From contig JACAXG010000032.1 in assembly GCA_018881555.1 (NCBI GenBank), forward strand, positions 1,128,837 through 1,192,836: a stretch of DNA of 64,000 nucleotides. The letters are read 5' to 3'. Source of the DNA: Amblyornis subalaris (Eukaryota; Chordata; Aves; Passeriformes; Ptilonorhynchidae). Both the position numbers and the translations under genes were made by a program. The notes beneath the pieces were generated by a model that was given only the letters and a program-made list of their open reading frames with translations, ran no database searches and was not told the origin of the DNA. Position 1 is the first letter of the stretch. Every line of letters starts with the position of its first letter. Shown in pieces: positions 1 to 12,100 of this stretch.

Positions 1-108
1 CCTGGAGCAGCAGGAGAACTGGTGGTTTGGAGAGGTACATGGAGGAAGGGGTTGGTTTCCAAAGTCCTANGTCAAGCTCTTACCTGCAAGTGAAACCAAG
101 AAAGAGGA
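1..108 (+). CDS. ITSN2: ITSN2 exon: end of SH3B
   Basis: The exon is cut by the window edge. It reads [20 protein letters not shown] and then [12 protein letters not shown], the SH3 C-terminal half. Donor gtaagt is at 109. The first base is the last base of a codon, and the exon ends two bases into a Glu codon. Confidence 0.95.
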
Positions 109-3100
109 GTAAGTGTGACTTTTGTTGTTGTTTTATTCAGCAGTTTGCAAAAAGAGGTGGTTTAGAGTGCAAAGTTCCTGCAGTGCTTTAGTGTGGAGAA
201 CATAAATTCCATTTACAATTTACACCATGTCATTTTAGGCTTTTATTATTTCATTCTGGCAAGCCAAGAAGTGTTGGGCTCNCTGCTGTGCAGCCAGACA
301 GTCTTGGTAGGCTGAGTGCTGTGGAACATCAGTGATGTTTGATTATTCATCAGGTGCCACACTTCTTGTTCATTACCAAGACAGCTCTCCTGCAGTGCAG
401 TTGCGTTCTGCCTCTAAAGGTGCCAGTTTTTAATTGTAAGCTCTGCACATCTGCAGAAGTAGTGTGTTTTTCTTTACTTGAAAAGATCATTATGTCTGTT
501 CTACTGCTAGAACAGGATAACTGTTCAGGTAACAACCCAAATTCTGGATACTGCTGGGATGGCTGTGTGTTAATTGTTCTATTCATGCATTCTGCTAAAA
601 GTTCTTAAAAATTCTTTAGAATTCTTTAAAAGAATTTAGTCAAAATCTTTACTTCTTTTGAATAACATAATTTGTGAATGTATCTCTTGCCTTTCATCAC
701 ATGACTTTTTTTTAAAGTGGTGTGCTCTTGGGTGCCATAAATATATTAAATANCAGTATTATCTGGCACTGTTTGACAGTCAGGGAAGTCTTTGCAGTTA
801 ATTCAGAGGCAATACCAAGTGAGCTTAGTCTCATGCGAATTGAGAGATTTGTTCTTGATCAGACTCTTAGTTACACAAACCTTGTGTGTTTTTCCTTCTT
901 TCTGCAGACCAGAAGCTATTTATGCAGCTGTAAACAAAAGGCCTAATATGCAGAGTTACACAGCAGGAGAGGGTAAGACAGCATGAAAAATGCCAGCTAA
1001 TGCCACAGTCTGNTTCTGCTTAATGGCGTGTAAATACACTGCAATTTGTGAGGAGTTTGAGCAGCACTTTAAGTCCTTGTCCAAAAGACAGTGCAAATGC
1101 AAATACTGAGCTATNGATACAATAAAATACAATAAAATGGGAACTTAAGGTTATAAGTTATTCAGGTTGAGCACAGTCCTAGGTTTGTTTTTATGACTTT
1201 TGCTTGAGCATGAATGTATTTCTGAAAACTTANACCCATAAGCAGAGTTCTCTAATTGCTGTTCTCTGCTGTGTTAACCTGTACTAGAATGATANGAGAA
1301 AGGATTTGTAATCTCCTGAGTGTGAATCATTCTCTTATAATCAGTAAGGAGTACAGAAAACAAATACTACTGAAGGAAAAGTTTTTTGGGAAGCACTTTC
1401 TAAGCCCTATAATCTAGTGTATCTCCGTGCTTCCCTGACAATATTTTAATTGCACCTGTGCTTTTTCATCACCAAGTTGTGCACCTGTAACCGTAAAGGG
1501 GATTACAGTCCAGCAAGTAGATAGGTGGGTTCACAGACTTGTGAAGACATGATCCCTGTTAGGAACACACTGGTGAATGCTGATGTCCTTTTGTGCATCT
1601 GATGTTCCTTTATCCCCCATCTGAAGCTGTCTCTCCTCTGTGTGCTGTTTGCACAGAGTACGTTGCCCTCTATTCATATTCAAGCTCTGAGCCTGGTGAC
1701 TTGACTTTCACGGAAGGTGAGGAGATCCTGGTGACCCAGAAGGAAGGGGAATGGTGGACTGGGAGCATTGACAGCAGAACTGGAATCTTCCCCTCCAATT
1801 ATGTCAGACCAAAAGATCCCGACGTGAGTTGATATTCTGAAAATTAACACACAGTATTTTCTCTCAGTTTTTTCTGACACCCCTCTCTTAGATAGTGATT
1901 TTGAGCAGAGGTTAATGTGCTTGACAGAAAACAAAATCCTTAGTAGCTTGAGTGCTAAATCACTGCTCTAGTCAGTGCCACACTGTCTCTCTCTGTATAG
2001 GATGGTGTTTTGTTAAATATGGGCTCAAAGTTAAAATCTCCATGTGCTTTTAATACAAACTATACTGATTTTATTACACATTAAAAGGTGGTTGTTTTTA
2101 TGTCTTTGTAGGCTTCTGGTTATGCTGGCAAAACTGGAACAATAAATAAGAAACCCGGTACGTGTGTGATAACTTTTTAACATTTAAGGCTGTTTGTTAA
2201 GTAACTCTGAGCATTTAAGTTCATAGCAGTGTTTTAATGGTGGCTGATGTTCTTATCTGCAAGTTATGNACTAGGATATTTCTGTGAATATAGCTCTTGC
2301 TGCAGTGGAAAAATAACAAATGCAATTACTGTGTTATCTTTTCAGAAATCGCTCAGGTTACTACTGCCTACACTGCATCAGGAACTGAACAGCTCAGTCT
2401 TGCTCCAGGGCAGCTGATACTTATTCTGAAGAAAAATGCCAGTGGATGGTGGCAAGGAGAGCTGCAGGTAGTTATTCAAGGAGAAATGGTTGTGCCTTCA
2501 TGAATGGCAAGGAGGTGCTCTTGGGTTTAATTCAAAAAAACAACTAAGTATACAGTTATATAAAAGTTGGGCAGAAAGTTATTTTTATCTTGTATAAACC
2601 AAAGGGGGAAAAAAGTTTGTGGGTTTGGGTTTTTTTAAGCCTTGGGTTGGTGGGGTTTTTTTGTTTGTTTTGGGGTGGGTTTTCTTGGTCACAGAAAACA
2701 GTAAAACTGTCAATGAACATGTGCATGGGAGGGGGAAGTTGACAATTTGACAATTAATATGTTGGTTAGGATTTAATTGGTAAAACAATAAACTGTAAAA
2801 TTGTTCTAATGAACTAACAGACATTCTTGGAAGCTGGAGTTGAAAGCTAGTTTAATGCAAAGGTGCCTGTTCCTACTTTTCTCCTTTTCCCATCTAGATT
2901 TAGGAGGAGTGTCCTGTAAAAGTACCTTTAACCTCATTAGAGACTCTAGATATGATGCATGAGTGGAATATGCATAGAACAAATTTTCAGCCCTACAATT
3001 GAGTTGTAGTCTGAAATTTCACTTAAAAATTTTGGATGAACATGTTTGCCAGAACATAGAGTGCAGCTAGGTGCAGCTTTATTTGAATTGGGGTNTTTTT

Positions 3101-6100
3101 ATCCTTCAGTCAGATTTTTATCTTTTGAGATTCATTTAGTAGGTGTTTGGANGCCTGATTTCTTTTGTTGGCAGAACTGTGTGACATATTTGTTGCATTT
3201 TTACCAGTCTGTAGACTATTTAGTTTTTCAGTTGTGTAATAACCATCATAAACATTTACAGGCAAGAGGGAAAAAGAGACAGAAAGGATGGTTCCCTGCC
3301 AGCCATGTGAAGTTACTGGGTCCGAGCAGTGAAAGAAACACATCAGCTGCTCCCTCAGGTGAAAAAAGACTGTATTTCATTTAGGGTATTTTATGTAACT
3401 ACTTCAATTGTTCAGGTATTAGCCTGGATTACATAACTAGCACAGTACTATATTTAATGGTCTGTGGTGGGCTGACCCTGGCTGGATGCATGCAAACATC
3501 AGATTTAAAAATCAGATACACTGCATGGCTGTATCTGATTGCAGTATCACTGTGAAGGTGAAGTTCTACTCAGTCTGGGTCTTCTGACAGACTTGTCCAT
3601 TCAGCTCCAATCCCTGTCCAAGAAAGGTAGCTTGGTAATCAAAACTGTTCTTTGTAGGGTCCCTACATATTGTCGTTGACACACCTCACGGCAGACAGCC
3701 TCAGTCAAAGATGTTTATGTTCCAAAATCTGTGAGGATCAGCATCTGTCTGCAGCTTTTTAATTTTGTGGAATGCTCTGAAGAGCTACACTCTTCTCCTT
3801 TGGAAACTCCATGTTTCCAAGTGCTAGCAAAAATTGTAGAGAGAGCTAGCAAACATTGACAAACCACGAGGGAATACATGCACTGCTCCTTACAAAGAGG
3901 GAGNCTAAGCAAATTTTGATGAGGTTTTTTCATTTGAGTGGTCGGGTACAAATGAGGTTATTTCACAGAAAAGGAGCTTTTTTGCTTCTGCTTGCTTTAA
4001 TTTTGCTGTTCTCGCAGCTATGAGCTGCTTATACAACAACTTCCTGGGTTTTACTGGACAAAACTTCCCTGTGACTANAGCAACAGCCCATGATTAGCTA
4101 ATGTACATTTCGTCTTCCTTCGCCACATTTTTCTCACGAGTGTCCGCTATAAAATAATCAAACTCCCTCTCTTTTCAGCCAGTAAGAGATAGAAGCATAC
4201 TTGATTATATTTTAAGGTGTTTAGAAGGTCAATAGATGCAATCCATTCATTATGTAAATGCACAGATACACAAACTGGAAATAAAAATACCGGGTGGCTC
4301 AGTTTTAAGACAGTAGAAGGAAGGGGAGGACAGTTCTATATCAAGATAAAATCATGTGGCATTTTTCTTATGTAACAGTGTGTGTGAAATTAGTTGTTTC
4401 TTTCCTGCGGTTTTGTAAAACACTGAAAAAACAGTTGTAATACTTGTAAACTCTATTCTACTCTTTTTTTTCCTTCACAGTGTGTCAAGTGATAGCCATG
4501 TATGATTACACGGCGAACAACGAGGACGAGCTCAGCTTCTCCAAGGGGCAGCTGATTAATGTACTGAACAAAGATGATGCTGACTGGTGGCAAGGAGAAA
4601 TCAATGGTGTGACAGGTCTCTTCCCCTCAAACTATGTGAAGATGACCACGGATTCTGATCCAAGTCAGCAATGTAAGCAACTTCTATTTTTGATTAATTT
4701 TGTTACTTCATCTCAAAGGTGCAGTGCTGTTCTTCTGCTTTGTGTTTGGAATTTGGAGTTCCAGGCATCAGCTGAATTGGTTAGTGCTTTAAATACTCTT
4801 TCTTTAAATACTTCATTATAGCNCAAAGTACTTTAAACCCTTTCCTAGTTAACCTAGAGACAACCAGCACATTACCAACCAGCCAGTGTTGGGATAGTAA
4901 GGCTATAGGCTGAGCTAAAGGATTGGATTTGGTAAGAGTTCCCCTTCCATGAAAGATGCTGAAAACTAAGACAGACTGGGAAGCAGTGCAGGCATACTGC
5001 AATTATAGAACTTGCTCGAGTTTCATAAAATAAGAAAAAGTGTCTGCTGTAGTAATTTTAACATACTTATCAGTTAAGTAAAAACAACCATTAAAAGGAT
5101 AGGAAAAAGATCATGGCATTAGCAAGTGGTCTATCCTATGGTAAATACACGTCCTGGCTCCCAGCATTCCAGCTGTCATCCAGTTCTGAGAAACAAGATC
5201 TATATCAGAACATAGGTTGAGGTGAAACTTATCAGCAGCAGGCTGAGAACTGAATGCTAAACTGTACACCTGACAGTCAACATCTTTTCTGCCTTTTTTC
5301 ACATAAACACAGCAAAGTTTTCTGGTGTCCCCTACAGACACACACCCTGGGTTTTGGCTCGTCTCCCCAGAGAAAATCTTTCTCCCAGAGAAATTTACCA
5401 TGATTTTTACTCCCTCAGCTTTTCATCCTGTGATTAAACCAACTTTTACATCAGCCCAGTGGCTTTGGGAACATACCNTGATGCCAGAGTTGCTCCTTTG
5501 ACACGACAGGCCTTGTCCCCTCACTTGCTGTTTTTCCCTACACATCATTTGGAGTTCTCTCAGTATAAAGACACCCATCTGGAAGCCTAGCTGAGGTTCA
5601 CTCTTATTAGCTTATAGCTACTGTGTAGGACCAGTTTGCACTTAAGATTTGATCAACATAGTCATGTTCTTACAGCAGAATTCACAAACTCATAATGAAG
5701 GTACAGCTTGGGTTGGAAAGTTTAAGTATTTTCCCTGGGTAGCTTGTTATGGTTCCTGGGCAAAACAGAATGTGCATCATTCCTGAGATTTTCTTTTTAG
5801 CTAAATTACTTCTGTGCTTACATTTTTGGTAACACATTGTTTTGGCTTTTTTTTTTTTTTTAATGCCTCTGGCCAATATGGTTGGAATGTCAAACTTCTG
5901 CATTTAGATTGACCTCAGCATTCTTTTGATTAGACNTAGCTAAATCATTAAAATGGTCCTTTGAAAGGTTTAATTTGTTTACAAATCTCAGTTTTAAAGA
6001 AACAGTACAGACTACCCCAGATGGGCTGTAAAGTTAGGATTCTGGCAGAGTATTAAAACTTATGAATTTTCAAAAAGTATAGAGGTAACAGCTTGTCACA

Positions 6101-9100
6101 CCAGTTGCATTGCCATTTCAGGTTACATGGTTGAATGTGGTAAGTGCAAGGTGATGAACATAAACCTCTGATTTTCAGCAAAAGCCATGCTAAGACCACA
6201 TTGTAATTGCAAACTTTCAATTTGGTAAGTTTTTCTCATTGTTTGCTGATACGTCATTAGGCTTTTTCTCAGATTTCAATGTTGCAGAATAAGAATATTT
6301 CCATTCACATCAAACTGGCTTTTGACAAAGGTTAGTCAGATGTTCACTGGGTCATCTGTACCTGGCCATTAAAACTTTGTCAAAGAACTCTATGAAGCAG
6401 ATCTACCAAATCCATCTTTTGGTCAATGAAGAGTATGTTGAATTCAGTCTTTTTTTAAAATTCTCTGAGTATTTAAAATAAGCTAAGTTACACACCGGTT
6501 TTGTGCTGGGCTTTGCCACTCTGTTGAGATACTAAAACACGTGCATTTGGAAACTTTAGGAAAAATCCTTTTGGCCTCAAGCCCAAAGCCTGCACAAAAC
6601 CAGCATGGCTCGTTAGCTCCAGTGCAGCACTGTGCAAATATCATTACTCAGATTTCAGCTGGGCTGCTGCTGGTCAGTTGTGTGAGCAGTAAAGCAATGC
6701 TCTACCTCTTCTGTAACCAGTGGAATGTTTAAATATGTCCTGATTGAACTTTCAGACTTCCTTGGGTTTCCTTACAGTATTTTTGGCTCTTGTTTAAACA
6801 CAGTAGAGAAACCATCACAAGTGTTCTTGAGAAATCACTAAGGAATTGCCCCATAGAAATGTTGATGTGGCCCTCTACAGAACANCTTTGAGATATGACA
6901 GAATATAATTTTAAAAATGCATTGTTGTATTTTAAGGAACTGCTTATCTGAGTATTGAAATGTTTCTGTTGAAAAATAGCAGGTTTTCCCACTATTTTTT
7001 CAAGATCAAGTATAATGGTATTGGAAAGGCACATTTGGTATACTCAGATAGGTTTGTGGCTTTGGGAAATTCTGGTTTTCCCTCAAAATTAAGCACTTTT
7101 GTATCCAGAGTCTTTTCTGGGAGTCACTAGTTGTAGCTGTAATGGCAGACTTCCCTAGGAAAGAAGGAACTGGGAATCAGTGTGATGTTCCTTCTCTTAA
7201 GGTGCTGAAATAGCTCTGTGAGCAGAACAAGATCACTTTTCCTCGTGGTGTAGCTGCACATCCTGGCATATAGGGCCCTGCAGGGAAAGAAAAATAAAAT
7301 TACTTTAGGGTGTTGTAGGTTTGTGTTTGTCTCTTAAGCACATGGTGATTGCAGAACCCAGAACAGCTGAATTGTGGTGGTGGTCAGACTTGCTCCTGTT
7401 TTAATGATGTTTTAATAGCCCTTATTCTAATGCTTGCACAAAAGCCATTATAAATAATAAATATGATANTCAGCAGGTTTCAAAATACAGATTTAAAATA
7501 AAGAATCAGTCTTCTGTTCTTTGAGTGCTTGCACAACCATTCAGGATCAGATCTTGTGTGTTGCCATTACCTACCTAGTGCCAGGTTCTCTTCCCCTTCT
7601 TTCCAAGGCATGTGTGAGGAGTGGGTAGGCGTGGTGCTCTTAGCACTTCACAGTTCCTCCCAATGGCCTGCTCTGGAGATAAGTTTATTTCAGTCAGTCT
7701 TCATCTGCCTTGCACTTGGAAACTTGTTCTCTTGTTATTTGTTGGCTTTTTCAGTGAGAGACCTTGAAAGTTTCTCACCTTATCCATGGGACCAGTGAGC
7801 CTTGCCCTTATATTTTCTTTAGTAGAGNTTTTCTCCCCTCTGGTAAATCTCAACCGTTCAGGGTCAGGTCTTTTGTGTGTTGCCAATACCTGANAAGGAC
7901 ATGTCTACCAGGTTCTCATCCTGTTCTTCCCAAGGGGTCTAAGGTGGGGTAGGCAGGAGGGAGGTGTAAGGAGGGAAGACAGCTGCTCCAGCTGTATCTG
8001 CATTCTTGTTTGCTGGATGTCTTTTGGTGTTAGAGATCAGTTCATCTCTGAGATGTTCTTGCTGAGGGCTCAGCCAGGTGGACACACCTGTGCTCAGTGT
8101 GCAGAGAGGCTGCTGGTTCATCCTGAGGTGTCTCATCTCCGTGAGACTCACAGAGCTGAATATTGTGCCAGTTCTTTCTACTCCAATGGACGTGTAGTGA
8201 CTGTTTTCTGTTCACTCTCTTTGCTTTCCGTAGTCCAGCACTGCTGCAGTTCCTCACACATCTAAGATACTCCTTCAGGTGCTCAGGCCTGAGCTCCAGG
8301 TTGTTATTTATAGTAATATCACTAAAGCTGCCTAATTTTTGTCTTCCCCAAACTTTACTTGTAGATGTGACATGTTACAGACATAAGGCGAGTCCTGCAA
8401 TAAGGATCTGTATTTCCGGTTTATTTTCATGCACAAAAGATCATGAGTAATTCCTGTTCGCATTGTCTGGTGGATGAAGCTGACTGACTTTCAGGGGTGT
8501 TTGTCGTGAAAAAACAACTCCTGAATTGGTGTGCTTGTGGCAGGTGCATTTCCNTGTCTGTATATACATTTTGAAGTTCTCTAGTTCTTGCCAAGTAACT
8601 TCTCTTTGTGAAGTAACAGTTCATGGTATCAGTGGCTTTGAGGTGTTGCCTGTTGCAGTTCCACATTATCATTTTAACACACAAAGATTAATGCTTTATT
8701 CTTAAGATTTTACTCAACAGCTCCAGAATTTAACCTCTCTTAACCAAAGATCAAATATGAAATACAATCAGTTTGTAGTGACGTAGTGATATTATATTTC
8801 TAAAACTATTTGGTGAGTGTCAGTCAGACTTGCTAACACTTCCAGGTTGTAATCCTGGGGTCTGGAATAGTCTCTGGATTGCCCAAAAGGTGCACCCCTC
8901 TTCCAACCCTGTAGCCCTTGGTTTCTGAGGGATATGGTACATCCTGCTCCATGGACGCCTAAGACTAGAGGCAAGGCAATTTCTTTCAGGCTCAGACAGA
9001 ATGGAATAGGCTAATTTTTATGTGCTGATATGAATAAATTCCAATTAGATTTTTCTTAGTTTAATTTGTATCTGATTTTCTAATGTCTCATTGCAAGTTT

Positions 9101-12100
9101 CTCAGGAGAAATTCTGGTTTTGTTGAAATCTCAGGGAATTTTGCTATTGCCTTTAAGAAAAACCCCTAGGGCTTGACCTTGTGTTGAGTCTACATGACAG
9201 AAGTCTTCCTTGGGAAGAAACGTCTTCAAATGAATGAGCTACAGGAGTTTTTCGGAGTCAACAGTGGCTGGTCACAAGTACTTAAATCTGTGTACTTACA
9301 AATATGAAATTGCAAGGGTGGAAGCTTGTGATGTCTGTTTTCAGAAAGTTGAATGTTTATCATTCCTTTCTGTCTGTTTTGGTGTTGTTCTGTCTTTGTC
9401 CATAGAATTCATATGTTTCACTCTTCAAATTTATGTTCATTTTATCCTTCATTTTTTTTTTGTTTTTTTTAGGACCCAATGTTGTCTTCCAGTGTGAAAG
9501 CACCTCAGAGACCCACTATCCAAGTTTGACTAGCGTGGAGGCAGGGTGGCCAGCCCTGCTCACATGTCTGACACAATCCTTTTGCTTCGTTTGAACGTTA
9601 GATCCAATCAAGAAATTAGGTTTTTGTGGGTTTTCTTCTGATCTACAGTTTCAGTTGATTTGTAAAAGCAGAAAGGATAGTGGGTCTTTGTGTGGCTTTC
9701 ACTGCTGTTCATTCTTGTTTCCTTTAGTATTTCCTTTGGAATTGATAACCGTAGTCATTAGCATGCATATCAAGTTATCGTTTGCATGGTGGGATTGCAG
9801 ACACACAAAGACCCACTATTTGCACAGTTTATCTGAGCTGTTTTGAACGGGCACTTGTGTTCTTTTAATGTTGTAATGTACATATTTTGCAGAATTAAAA
9901 TGTTCACTGATTATTGTTCTAATGGACTTGATTTAATCTCTTACATACTGGAGCTTTTAAAATTGGCAGCCTACATGGCTCATCCAGAAACAAACCCTAC
10001 CTGTCTGCTGCTGATAGTCATTGTGATTACAAACGTGCTACAAGATCTAAGGGTTAGATCTGGTGCAGTCCATCCAGCCTTTCAACACCCTTTTTAACGG
10101 GGGAAAGAACTATTAAGCATAGAGTGGAGGATATTTTAGGTTTTTTTCTTCCTTCACAGTAGTATGGCAGGAGTTCAGGTTGTTTTGGCTCGATACATTC
10201 TATCCCTGAACAACCTCCTTCCTTTAAATACTTTATTCTGCTCATTCATATTTGCTTTCCGTTTTGGCAAACGTGTGCTAGTTGCTGCAGTAAGTACTTA
10301 CACAGCCTCTCTGTGAGCAGGCCCTTCCCCTGCCCCTTCTATTCATTAAATAGTTCATGGTACTGAATTGTTTGTAGCTGGCTGTGGTCTGCAGTGACTT
10401 AAAGCACTGTCTGAAAGCTGCTGCTCCTCCTTCTGGTGAACAGAGCAGCAGCCTGATGCAGAGGTAACCTTGTTAAAGAGGTGTTGCCAGGAAAGAGACT
10501 CTAAGTGACACCTGGAGTGAGGGGCAGAGCATTTGGGTTTAGGATGGAACTGTGCTCCTCAACCCAAAGGTCCTTCAGGGCACAGTCCTGGCATGTTGGA
10601 AATACGGTGCAGTATTGGCTGCCCATGTCCTATTATGATGTTTGGAGGGAAGGAGGGACTTGTAACCTTGATTCCCCTTTAAATAAAAGGATTTTGATTG
10701 TAGGCTTCTCTGATTAAATAGTTCTGTGCTCTTGTAACAACAGGAGAGATCTCGTAGACACAGTATTTAATTTATTTGGTTTCTTGAACTTGGTTATGAA
10801 ACAGCAAAGGTCACTTATGCAATCAGAAATGTTTACAAAACAAACTGCTTGTTTACTATATAGACATACATATATATATGAATGTGAAGGTACTATCANG
10901 AAAAGGTTAGTCCAGTTGCAGAGATTAAAAAGACTTTCTCCAAAATCCAATGTTATGTATTTAATATACTTGATCAAATAATGTATATGTGCCCTTTAGT
11001 TCAGAGATGTATCTTCTGTGCAATATGGACAATGCAATGTGCCTACAGAAAACTACAAATGGATTTTTATTCTGGATGTATTTTGTCTGAACCAGTATTT
11101 TGTTATAGAATGAAATCATGTTGTTGTAGGCAAATAATGTGCTAGATAATCCTTTGAGTATTCCAGATGACTTGATTTCCTTATGAAACTACATTCTAAG
11201 TGTTTCTGCTAAAATACACTACTCACCCAGAATTGCCTTCTCTGAATTTCTGTCTTGGAAAGCCTGTTAAATACAGGCTGAAACATGTTGTGCTGCACCA
11301 ATGGCATTGAGCAGTCACTTACTGTAGTCTAAGAATTAGGTGATCTTCTAAATTATCTCGTTTCTGAAAGGCACTGTCAACCTGTGGGATTTGAGCCACA
11401 CTGACAATCAGTCTTCAGTCAGTTTTCCTTGAATGCCAGATTGCTACTAATTGTCTTCGAAAAATTAAAACCAACTTCACATCCTCACTGAGATATTTGA
11501 GGACAACAGTTATATGGAATTTTCCAAAATCAACTGGCATTCTATCAAATTTTTTTTTTTTTACTGATACAATTGGAGTTTAGGGTACCTTTAGGCCAGG
11601 TTTCACACAGGTAGCTCTGTGTTGGCTGGGTAGGTATGAGCATTGATAATTATTACAACAGCTGCCTCTAAGCTTGAATTGAAGAGTATTGAAGTGAAGC
11701 ATTTTGTGCTTTCACAGTTACCTTCTCATGTTTCAGTATTACCTGAGTATGGTCTAAATTCTCTTAACTGTAATAACAAAGATAATAATAATAAAAACAC
11801 ACCTTAATAATGCTGATTGAAAGAGACTTGGTCCTTGACTTCAGTATTTATCTCTACTGCAAAAGTCTGCCTAGCACAGCTCCAGCACAATTGCCTGCGA
11901 GCTCTGCTCTCCTGCACACTAGTGCAGAAAGAGTTGGATACATACACCAGGTCATCCATAGGAAAGACTATGCCAAGGATGTATTTACAGCAAGATTATT
12001 GTAAAATAATGTTCTGTATCAAGGAAGCAGTGTGGCTGTTGGAAGCTGGGTTTAAATCAGACTTTTACTTTCAAAAATGGTACTTTTTCTCTGGCAGTGT

